A stretch of DNA of 6,088 nucleotides from Cytophagales bacterium (GTDB lineage: Bacteria > Bacteroidota > Bacteroidia > Cytophagales > Cyclobacteriaceae), in contig DPSB01000086.1 in the NCBI GenBank assembly GCA_003537495.1, positions 1 through 6,088 on the forward strand, read 5' to 3'. Shown in pieces: positions 1 through 6,080 of this stretch. The notes under the pieces were generated by a model. It saw only the letters and a list, made by a program, of their open reading frames with translations, had not been told where the DNA came from and searched no databases. Within the stretch, counting starts at the first letter, position 1. The number at the start of each line of letters is the position of its first letter. A program made the translations under genes and the position numbers.

Positions 1-90
1 CATCATTTACATACGTGATGTCACCCCGTATATCAGCGCGCGAAACAATTGCAAGACTATTAATGATTTTTGTCTGTGCTTCTGTTTCAT
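1..90 (-). repeat. Second copy of the tandem PAS repeat (cut by the window edge)
   Basis: This segment matches 427-516 at a constant offset of 426 bp (142 codons). By hand count there are 12 mismatches over the first 88 aligned bases, and most are silent. The encoded stretch from E427 to D455 differs from its partner only by R for K at one position. The repeat probably continues beyond the left edge. Confidence 0.9.
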
Positions 91-1366
91 TCATCAGCAT
101 CTGCATCTTGTCCTGAATGGAATGGCTTTCGACCAGAAGTGTGTTTACTTCAGCTTCGCGTGCCTTCTTATCATTTATTACAAAACGTTGTGCAATGTAT
201 TCTTTCGGCTTGCCATCGGCACCCAGCACCGGGGCAATGATGGCATCTACCCAATAGAAACTTCCATCTTTTGCTTTGTTCTTAATCTCACCACGCCAAA
301 CCCGGCCACTGCTGATTGTCTTCCACAAATCAATAAAAATAGTATCCTCCTGGTCGCCCGATTTCAAAAACCTATGATTCTTACCCATTACTTCCTCACG
401 GGTATACTTCGACCATTTTACAAACTCATCATTTACATACGTTATGTCGCCCTTTATATCGGCTCGCGAAACAATTGCCAGACTGTTGATAATTTTAGTC
501 TGCGCTTCTGTTTCTAATTGTATTTTCAAAATCTCTTCGCGGCTTGCAAAGAGCTGGTCCATATTTTTCCGCAGTTCTACTTCTTGTTCTTTTAACTGAA
601 GTTCTTTCTCCTGGCTTTCGGAAAGTAACATACGGGTGCGCTCGTTTATGCGCATGTTGAAATAAGCCGAAGCAATAGCCTCCCCTATTTTTTTTACAAA
701 CTCTATTTCGTGAGGTTGCAATTGTTTTAAGAAGGCCAACTCCACCACACCCATAGGTTCTGTATCCAGCAACAAGGGCATTACCAACACCGACACAGGA
801 GCCGATTTGCCCAAGCCCGATGAAATTGTAAGGTAGCCTCGCGGAATTTTTTCAAGGTAGATTTCCTTGCGGGTTATCATAACCTCGCCTGTTAATCCTT
901 CGCCTAAATCAAACTTACGAACATCTTTTATTTTTTTTTCTGCCGCGTAATGGCTTACGGATTGCAAAAACGATTTGCCATCCTCTTCTAACAAAACCGA
1001 CAATATACCTTGCGTTGCACCTACATATCGTACTAGTTGCGATAGCACTTCATTCATCAGCATGGGTAGCGACTCTTGTTGCCGCTTACGCAAAATTTCT
1101 GCAAACCTGGCTAACCCTTCGTTCAACCAATTGCGTTGTTGCTCCTGTGTAAGCAATGCAGCCATTTGGTTACGTAACAACAACAAGGATTCTCCCAGCG
1201 GATGCTTAGCTAGTAAGCTGGTGTAGGTGGCTGCCAGGTTACCACTTTTTATTTCCTGCACAAATGCCGATGCACGATCGAGTTCTTCGCGAAGAATTTT
1301 GTTTTCCTTCTCTGAAGATTTATCCGCAACAGGTGTTTTCGTGTTTGCTTTGGGCTTGGCTTTCAT
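1..1366 (-). CDS. HAMP-like/GAF/PAS-PAS cytoplasmic sensor protein, C-terminus cut off by the window edge
   Basis: The frame is open from an ATG at 1366-1364 to the left edge, giving 455 visible codons with no stop. A lysine-rich start (residues 1-20) leads into a HAMP-like stretch at about 37-70 (SGNLAATY, then LGESLLLLRNQM). A connecting helix with the motif RNWLNEGLARFAEILR follows at 78-93. A GAF domain spans about 104-240, and a charged coiled coil about 241-284. The first PAS domain with its PAC end covers about 285-400 (ITYVNDEF, MGKNHRFLKSGD, DGSFYWVDAIIAPV). A short helix at 401-426 precedes a second PAS that the edge cuts at residue 455. There is no signal peptide or membrane segment, so it should sense something in the cytoplasm. 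Proteins of this layout in Bacteroidota commonly end in a histidine kinase, but that end is not visible here. It starts 9 bp after the preceding stop codon, so it is probably the fourth gene of the signalling operon. The start lacks a strong ribosome binding site. Confidence 0.9.
   Translation of the reverse strand, partial: MKAKPKANTKTPVADKSSEKENKILREELDRASAFVQEIKSGNLAATYTSLLAKHPLGESLLLLRNQMAALLTQEQQRNWLNEGLARFAEILRKRQQESLPMLMNEVLSQLVRYVGATQGILSVLLEEDGKSFLQSVSHYAAEKKIKDVRKFDLGEGLTGEVMITRKEIYLEKIPRGYLTISSGLGKSAPVSVLVMPLLLDTEPMGVVELAFLKQLQPHEIEFVKKIGEAIASAYFNMRINERTRMLLSESQEKELQLKEQEVELRKNMDQLFASREEILKIQLETEAQTKIINSLAIVSRADIKGDITYVNDEFVKWSKYTREEVMGKNHRFLKSGDQEDTIFIDLWKTISSGRVWRGEIKNKAKDGSFYWVDAIIAPVLGADGKPKEYIAQRFVINDKKAREAEVNTLLVESHSIQDKMQMLMNETEAQTKIINSLAIVSRADIRGDITYVND
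427..516 (-). repeat. First copy of the tandem PAS repeat
   Basis: This is the partner of 1-90 within the same reading frame. It encodes residues from about 285 to 313, which form the helix leading into the PAS domain and its first strands (ETEAQTKIINSLAIVS onward). The visible match ends where the window begins, so the full length of the repeat unit cannot be judged. The period is 142 residues, about one PAS domain plus linker. Confidence 0.9.
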
Positions 1367-1375
1367 ATTGGGAGT

Positions 1376-2200
1376 CTAAGTGTATTGATTACCACCCATG
1401 TCGTAATTACCCTCTTCAAGTGCACGACTCATGCTTCGAACAATCCGATCAAGGTCGTCTATCTCTCCCTTCAGCATGTTCAACAGTACATCCATGGTAA
1501 ACTCTTCGTCATTCATTCTTGCCAACTCTAACAAACCTAACACCCGAGCTATTGGAGCCCGTAACTGATGCGCATTGAAATTTGCGTACTCAATTAGTTT
1601 TTTATTCTGAATTTCAATTTTGCGTGTACGCTCTTCAACAATTTTTTCAAGATTGATGTTCAGGTTCCTGATTTCACTATTCTGTCTTTTAATTTCATCA
1701 TGCTGAGTAAGTATCTCCTTTGTACGTTCCTGAACTTTACGTTCAAGGTTTTCATTCAATTGAGTTAGTATCTCGTTTTGTTCTTCCAGCGTTTTATCTT
1801 GTTGGTACGAACGCAACGCCTCACGAATAGTAAGGGTAAGGTCTGTTTCATCCCATGGTTTTGAGATGTACCTGAAAAGAGAAGACTGATTAATTATGTT
1901 GCCTACATCTGTTGCGTCTGCCTGGCCGGTAAGTAACACATTTAGTGTTTTAGGATTTTTCTTAAACATGTCCATAATCACCTTATCGCCTCTCATGCCG
2001 GGCATAATCTGATCGCAGATCATTACGGGCACTTCCATATTTTGTGTTTCGAGATCTTGAATTAAAGCGAGTGCTTCTTCTCCACTTTCTGCTACTTCTA
2101 TTTGCAGGTCGTCACCAAAATTTGAACGTAGTTGTTGCCTTATGGAAGACAAAACCATTTTCTCGTCATCAACACACAATATCACATACTTGCCCGTCAT
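1376..2200 (-). CDS. Receiver plus coiled coil plus ATPase-less DHp (histidine) domain protein
   Basis: This protein has 274 residues. The receiver occupies about 5-130, with acidic residues D11 and D12, phosphoacceptor D63 (ICDQIMPGM), T91 (LLTG) and K114 (YISKPW), so it looks active and HupR/RpfG-like. A coiled coil follows at 135-200 and contains a repeated motif, LNENLERKVQERTKEI at 148 and LNINLEKIVEERTRKI at 180. A DHp-type two-helix hairpin follows at about 203-262 (NAHQLRAPIARVLGL, with candidate phospho-histidine H211). The protein ends 12 residues later. No N-box or glycine-rich ATP-binding box is present, and only 9 bp separate its TAG stop from the next gene. It therefore cannot phosphorylate itself with its own ATPase, and may be phosphorylated by another kinase or act as a phosphotransfer or dimerization partner. 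The residue after H211 is Q, not the usual acidic residue; HxLR-type boxes are known from Bacteroidota kinases. Its ATG overlaps the preceding TGA as ATGA, with AAGG just upstream, which suggests translational coupling. Confidence 0.9.
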   Translation of the reverse strand: MTGKYVILCVDDEKMVLSSIRQQLRSNFGDDLQIEVAESGEEALALIQDLETQNMEVPVMICDQIMPGMRGDKVIMDMFKKNPKTLNVLLTGQADATDVGNIINQSSLFRYISKPWDETDLTLTIREALRSYQQDKTLEEQNEILTQLNENLERKVQERTKEILTQHDEIKRQNSEIRNLNINLEKIVEERTRKIEIQNKKLIEYANFNAHQLRAPIARVLGLLELARMNDEEFTMDVLLNMLKGEIDDLDRIVRSMSRALEEGNYDMGGNQYT

Positions 2201-2601
2201 GCCTTTTCGTCTAACAAGGTAAGCCCTTGGCGTATGGTGCTCACTAACTCTTCACTTTCCCAGGGTTTACGAAGATACTTAAACAAATTTGCTTCTTTAT
2301 AAGCCTTAGCTATTGACTCATCGTCCACATAACCGCTTAACATTATTTTTACGATGCCCGGAAATCGCTGATGTACTTTTATCAGAAACTCATCGCCTTT
2401 CATACCCGGCATGAGCCAATCGGTAAGAATTACAATTACCTTCACCCCGGAATCAGTTAGTTCTTCCATCAACGCTAGCCCATCTTCCGCGTTCTCAGCT
2501 AACTCTAAACCATATTGATAACCCAGTTCCCTACGCAATTGCATCCGAAGGCTATCCAGAATAATCTTTTCATCATCAATACACAAAATCACCTTTTCCA
2601 T
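2197..2601 (-). CDS. Stand-alone receiver domain protein (single-domain response regulator)
   Basis: The protein has 134 residues and is essentially one receiver domain. Acidic pocket residues are D9 and D10, the phosphoacceptor is D61 (LTDWLMPGMKGDEF), the switch hydroxyl is S89 (MLSGY), and the conserved lysine is K112 (YLRKPW). All key residues are present, so it should accept phosphate. It has no output domain, so it would act through protein contacts or as a phosphate shuttle or sink. Its sequence is related to the receivers of both neighbours but clearly more divergent, with W instead of Q after the phosphoacceptor. It starts 6 bp after the stop of the hybrid kinase and ends in a 4-bp ATGA overlap with the next gene, which supports one polycistronic message and linked synthesis. 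The short gap before the start holds no obvious ribosome binding site. Confidence 0.95.
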   Translation of the reverse strand: MEKVILCIDDEKIILDSLRMQLRRELGYQYGLELAENAEDGLALMEELTDSGVKVIVILTDWLMPGMKGDEFLIKVHQRFPGIVKIMLSGYVDDESIAKAYKEANLFKYLRKPWESEELVSTIRQGLTLLDEKA

Positions 2602-2607
2602 AATGCT

Positions 2608-4122
2608 CTATTTAAGATTTCGCTTTAAAAAAATTTTAAATGTAGTGCCTGCCCCAACCGCTGTTTCAAATTCAATTTTACCCTGATGCTTAGTAATTAT
2701 TTTTGAAATAATTTCCAGCCCTAACCCGCTTCCCTCGCCCACAGGCTTGGTAGTAAAAAAAGGGCTAAAAATTTTATGCTTAATCTCGTCTGGAATACCC
2801 GTACCATTATCGGTTATATTAACCTGAACCCAGTCCAGGTCTGAATCGATTATTTCCAAGGTAAGCTTGCCTTTATTTTGCATTGCATACAGGCTGTTAT
2901 GAATCAGATTTGTCCAAACCTGAACTAACTCATCGCCATTGCCATTTAGTTGCACCGTGTGCGGAGGGTATTTTTTTTCAACTTCAATACCTTGTTTAAT
3001 CTGATTATTATAAAGTATTAAAACCGTTTCGATGTTATCTACCAAATCTACCTCCGTAATACCATCGGCTTGATTCATGCGCGAATAAGATTTTAAAGCA
3101 AAAATGATCTTATCTGCCTTGTCAGAAGCTAATTTAATATGATCAGCATTTTTTTCATGCATGATAATACTATGGGCTGTTTTGAAAATAAACTCTGATT
3201 TATCGTGCTGAAATAAAGGTAAAAACCTCATGATGTTTTCAGAAACATTCATCTCTGTCAGATAATCTGCTATTGATACAGATATTCTTAGATTATTCTC
3301 TTCAAACCAACTTAGATACCTGTTTCGCAAATCGCGTTCTTCTCTTGACGTAAGAAACTCTTTATTTACGGATGCCAAGAGGCGTAAAAACAAAACAAGT
3401 TCGCGTGCTTTGAGCACACGCATAATACGAGTAAAGTCACGAAAAATTCCATCATACGATTTAATCATTGAGCCTATGCTTGCCTTGATTACGCCTAATG
3501 GTGTATTTACTTCATGTGCTACACCGGCCACCAACTGGCCTAGTGCAGCCAATTTTTCTGATTGAATTAATTTGCGTTGGGCCGCCACTGTTTCTTCTAT
3601 AGATTTTTGCAGGGCTTCATTTTTTTGAACAAGCTCTTTTGTTCGGTCATGCACTTTCTCTTCAAGCTCTTGATTTAATGCCTTAAGTGTTTCATTCTGG
3701 TCGGCTATCAGCTTTTCGCGCCAATACACATTTATAGCCTCGCGTACGGTAATACCCAAATCGTCTTCTTGCCAGGGTTTACTAATGTAACGATAAAGAT
3801 TGGCACCATTTATGGCATTGCCCACAGACTCTACACTGGCATAACCTGTTAATAGAATCTTCATTGTTTTTGGTGAGTGTACGTGCGTGAGCTTGAGGAA
3901 TTCATCACCTTTTAGTCCGGGCATCAATTGATCGGATACTATCACCTCTACATCACGGCCCTCATCCAGCAAATCATTCAACAAAGCAATTCCCTCCTCG
4001 CCACTGTTTGCAGTTTCGATAGTAAGGTTGTTGTTAAAATATCTGCGTAATTGATTACTTAATGCCGATAGTATTATGGGCTCATCATCTACACATAATA
4101 TAAGTGGTTTCGGAGAGGTCAT
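2608..4122 (-). CDS. Hybrid histidine kinase with N-terminal receiver
   Basis: This soluble protein has 504 residues. The receiver lies at about 6-130, with D12, D13, phosphoacceptor D64 (IVSDQLMPGL), T92 (LLTGYA) and K115 (YISKPW). A coiled coil runs from about 135 to 190 (LNQELEEKVHDRTKEL). The first DHp helix has H203 in the H-box GVAHEVNTPLG. After an insert of roughly 100 residues, the second DHp helix lies at about 326-349. The ATPase domain has an N-box (VWTNLIHNSLYAM, N409), a G1 box (DNGTGIP, D438), an F-box (FSPFFTTK, 452-459) and a G2 box (GEGSGLGL, 462-469). All catalytic elements are present, so it should autophosphorylate at H203. With the receiver in front, it may be a kinase controlled by phosphorylation of its own receiver rather than by a membrane sensor. 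It is the first gene of the signalling operon and the only visible ATPase there. The ATG at 4122 is directly upstream of the receiver's first strand and has no clear ribosome binding site. Confidence 0.95.
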   Translation of the reverse strand: MTSPKPLILCVDDEPIILSALSNQLRRYFNNNLTIETANSGEEGIALLNDLLDEGRDVEVIVSDQLMPGLKGDEFLKLTHVHSPKTMKILLTGYASVESVGNAINGANLYRYISKPWQEDDLGITVREAINVYWREKLIADQNETLKALNQELEEKVHDRTKELVQKNEALQKSIEETVAAQRKLIQSEKLAALGQLVAGVAHEVNTPLGVIKASIGSMIKSYDGIFRDFTRIMRVLKARELVLFLRLLASVNKEFLTSREERDLRNRYLSWFEENNLRISVSIADYLTEMNVSENIMRFLPLFQHDKSEFIFKTAHSIIMHEKNADHIKLASDKADKIIFALKSYSRMNQADGITEVDLVDNIETVLILYNNQIKQGIEVEKKYPPHTVQLNGNGDELVQVWTNLIHNSLYAMQNKGKLTLEIIDSDLDWVQVNITDNGTGIPDEIKHKIFSPFFTTKPVGEGSGLGLEIISKIITKHQGKIEFETAVGAGTTFKIFLKRNLK

Positions 4123-4309
4123 TCCGTTAAAGATAAGAACTATGCTTTTCTATAAAAGTCTAAATCAGGTTATTTATAACACTGAAAAACTTACACGGTT
4201 CTTACATTTGATTCTGGATAAGTGAAGAAGGCTTCCAGTTTACAAGCCGGATAGAATCTTCCTTGCGGTTCACACTATAAATTGGGGTAAATTGATGAGT
4301 CTGGCGAAT
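4123..4309 (-). promoter_or_regulatory. Non-coding gap with probable leader and promoter of the signalling operon
   Basis: This is the only sizeable non-coding stretch, between the glycosyltransferase stop and the kinase start. On the minus strand two octamers resemble the Bacteroidota -7 element TAnnTTTG at seven of eight positions: TAAGTTTT (4193-4186) and TATCTTTA, about 6 bases before the ATG. Neither has a convincing -33 TTTG partner. Two short AT-rich dyads lie between them and the start: GTTATTTATAAC at 4169-4180 and CTTTT/AAAAG arms at 4145-4158. That this region holds the operon promoter is inferred from position and composition; the exact site is not established. Confidence 0.35.
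4210..4258 (-). terminator. Weak imperfect stem-loop after the glycosyltransferase gene
   Basis: An inner inverted repeat GGCTT/AAGCC (4230-4234 and 4244-4248, 9-base loop) is nested in an outer one, GATTCT/AGAATC (4210-4215 and 4253-4258). The internal loop is asymmetric. It lies about 50 bases beyond the glycosyltransferase stop, where a terminator would be expected. No run of T follows on the minus strand, so it does not meet the usual rule for an intrinsic terminator. It could also be a chance pairing or a processing site. Confidence 0.25.
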
Positions 4310-5161
4310 TCATGACTTGCTATTATGCAACCAAAGTAGAAAAAACTTTGCGGCAATATTTAAATTCAGCAGTCGCAAATTTACACGCATCTCATACCAA
4401 AGCCGGGAATTCAAGGCTTGGCGTTCTGATTCTGTTTCATTTAACTGAACAATCTTTTCACAAACACGAAGTGTCGTTAAAGAATGAGTTGAACGAAGCC
4501 TGAACTGACGGTTGGACAATGAACCAGCTACCTTTCTTTTCTTCACCAAGACCAATGGCGTATAAACATAATGATACTTGCGCGATGATCGGATCCAGAA
4601 ATCAAAATCTTCGTAGGCAAGCGTTTCATCATAACCACCTAACTCTTTAAACACCGCATGCGTAAACATCATGGTGGGCGAACAAATAAAAAAACGTTCA
4701 ATCAAGGCTTTGTAGATGTCGCCCGATGGAATGGTGTGATGCGGAAACCGATCGGAATGCAAACTGATTTTATTACCCGCTTCATCAACATGCTCCGCAT
4801 CCGAAAAAGTTATACCTGCGAGTGGGTTTGTTTCAAGAGATTGAACGCCTGTTGAAACCCGCTGTGGCAGCAGCACATCATCAGCTGAGAGATCGATTAA
4901 ATATTTGCCTTTTGCTAAGGCAGCAGCTTTGTTAAACGTTTTACAATACCCAATATTAGTACCGTTTAGTAGCATAACCGTTTCCGGATGCGCAGCTATC
5001 CATTGCTTAATAACTTTTGAACTGCCATCAGTACTACCATCGTCAATCACAATCAACTCGATGGGTTGATAGGTTTGAGCAACAACTGAATCCAAGGCCT
5101 CGGTTACAAACCGTGCCTGATTGTAGCAAACACAAATTATAGTTACTAGTGGGTTAGTCAT
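4310..5161 (-). CDS. Family 2 glycosyltransferase (GT-A fold)
   Basis: This protein has 283 residues. It opens with the classic GT2 strand and nucleotide-binding motif, VTIICVCYNQ at 6-15, followed by LIVIDDGSTDGS at 37-48. The DxD-like metal and sugar-nucleotide site is LSADDVLLP at 91-99. The acceptor-side motif is YEDFDFWIR at 183-191, preceded by GGYDE at 175-179. These features predict transfer of a sugar from a nucleotide-sugar to a glycan or lipid-linked acceptor on the cytoplasmic side of the membrane. The donor and acceptor cannot be told from sequence. There is no transmembrane segment, but the last 25 residues are rich in leucine and basic residues and could touch the membrane. The ATG overlaps the end of the upstream gene by 8 bp (ATGACTAA), so the two are probably co-translated. 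The pairing with a FemAB-like protein fits a surface polysaccharide or glycolipid locus. Confidence 0.93.
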   Translation of the reverse strand: MTNPLVTIICVCYNQARFVTEALDSVVAQTYQPIELIVIDDGSTDGSSKVIKQWIAAHPETVMLLNGTNIGYCKTFNKAAALAKGKYLIDLSADDVLLPQRVSTGVQSLETNPLAGITFSDAEHVDEAGNKISLHSDRFPHHTIPSGDIYKALIERFFICSPTMMFTHAVFKELGGYDETLAYEDFDFWIRSSRKYHYVYTPLVLVKKRKVAGSLSNRQFRLRSTHSLTTLRVCEKIVQLNETESERQALNSRLWYEMRVNLRLLNLNIAAKFFLLWLHNSKS

Positions 5162-6080
5162 ACATTTTGCTGAACGTAAACTTAGAACCCGTTACGGCAC
5201 CCACGCTTTCTTTAAAGTGCAATAATGATTTATTGACTTTATCGTGTACCATAGAAGTGCCCAAATCAATCAACTTAATTTTTTCGTTGGCGGCATATTT
5301 GTAAATACATTCCAGCAAATGCACCACCGGACTAACTTTGTTATACGTAGCTGCGTGTGCATAATAAAAGGTGTACCAGATGCTATCGCTTACGCGGATA
5401 ACGATAGCAGCAGCGGCTATATCGGTAGCCGTTGCAAGTTTAAAGAAGATAAACTGCTTCGGAAGTGTTGAAATTGTTTTTCGCATTTCCTTCCACGAAA
5501 GTGAAAGTGTTTGCTGGCGCTCATGTCTGCATGATAAAATAAAATCATAAATAGTTTTAAACTCAGTGGGCTTACACATGCTGAATGAAAACATCTTTTC
5601 TGCTTTTCTTGCTTTCTGGCGTTCAGAAATTTTCATGCGAACATTCAAACCCGATTTATCTACAGGTATGATGCTGCATACTTCTTCGCTAACCTTAAAT
5701 TGTAGTTTATCAACCAATACGTTGTACAATTGTATGGCTTGCTTTGGTTGATATAGAACGGGCCAACTTTTAATAACCAGTTGTTTAATTTTCTTTTGTG
5801 CGAGGCCTGCTTCCACAAACTGAACAAACTTTAAGAGCTTGGCATTGCTTACACGCGAATAAATTTCGAACGAACCAAAAGGTGCCCGCACCGGACTTAA
5901 GGCTGTGCTTTGTTTTATGTTTACACTTATTCGGGCAATCACCGTATGTCTGGGGCCCGTTAGTTCAAATATAACCCAGCCTTTTTTTGCTTGTAATTGC
6001 AGGTGCCGAGAACTATTGTACACATACAAAGCTTCTTCAGAAAAATTTACAGCCATTCGCTGCCTCGAACTCCCCGCCAT
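5154..6080 (-). CDS. FemAB/GNAT-like acyltransferase-family protein
   Basis: This protein has 308 residues and no signal peptide or membrane helix. The N-terminal half contains SPVRAPFGSFEIY at 62-74, a motif style common in Bacteroidota GNAT/FemAB-like proteins. A basic segment, SERQKARKAEKM, lies at 152-163. The C-terminal half has a GNAT-like strand pattern: LATATDIAAAAIVIRVSD at 215-232, WYTFYYAHAA at 235-244, then LLECIYKYAANEKIKLIDLG at 255-274, and a terminal FKESVGA motif at 289-295. Family members transfer acyl or aminoacyl groups, and many sit in cell-envelope or polysaccharide clusters. The substrate here is unknown, and the assignment rests on motif style and fold pattern. The ATG at 6080 is preceded by AAGG four bases upstream, and it overlaps a TGA in another frame, which suggests coupling to a gene beyond the right edge. 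The frame stays open to the edge, so a longer protein is possible. An internal ATG at codon 9 is an alternative start. Confidence 0.7.
   Translation of the reverse strand: MAGSSRQRMAVNFSEEALYVYNSSRHLQLQAKKGWVIFELTGPRHTVIARISVNIKQSTALSPVRAPFGSFEIYSRVSNAKLLKFVQFVEAGLAQKKIKQLVIKSWPVLYQPKQAIQLYNVLVDKLQFKVSEEVCSIIPVDKSGLNVRMKISERQKARKAEKMFSFSMCKPTEFKTIYDFILSCRHERQQTLSLSWKEMRKTISTLPKQFIFFKLATATDIAAAAIVIRVSDSIWYTFYYAHAATYNKVSPVVHLLECIYKYAANEKIKLIDLGTSMVHDKVNKSLLHFKESVGAVTGSKFTFSKMYD

Noticed and set aside
122..517. Plus-strand open frame of 131 codons
   Set aside because: It lies wholly antisense to the well-supported PAS coding region, and its translation has a cysteine/phenylalanine-rich character with no recognisable domain.
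931..939. Run of nine T (nine A in the coding strand) inside the sensor gene, considered as a phase-variation or slippage site
   Set aside because: It encodes lysines in a normal GAF domain with the frame intact on both sides. Similar runs of eight occur at 688-695 and 2971-2978, as expected for AAA lysine codons in AT-rich DNA.
1367..1375. Possible frameshift joining the receiver-DHp gene to the following sensor gene
   Set aside because: The DHp hairpin is complete before the stop. The next gene opens with its own ATG and a HAMP-like/GAF region rather than an ATPase domain, so there is no broken kinase to restore.
975..1500. Two short plus-strand open frames (975-1226 and 1264-1500)
   Set aside because: Both are antisense to the sensor and receiver-DHp genes, whose domain motifs are clear. 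The second also crosses the boundary between those two genes.
4312..5751. Short plus-strand open frames at 4312-4503, 4658-4855, 5244-5471 and 5566-5751
   Set aside because: They are antisense to the glycosyltransferase and FemAB-like genes. None shows a domain or a convincing start region.
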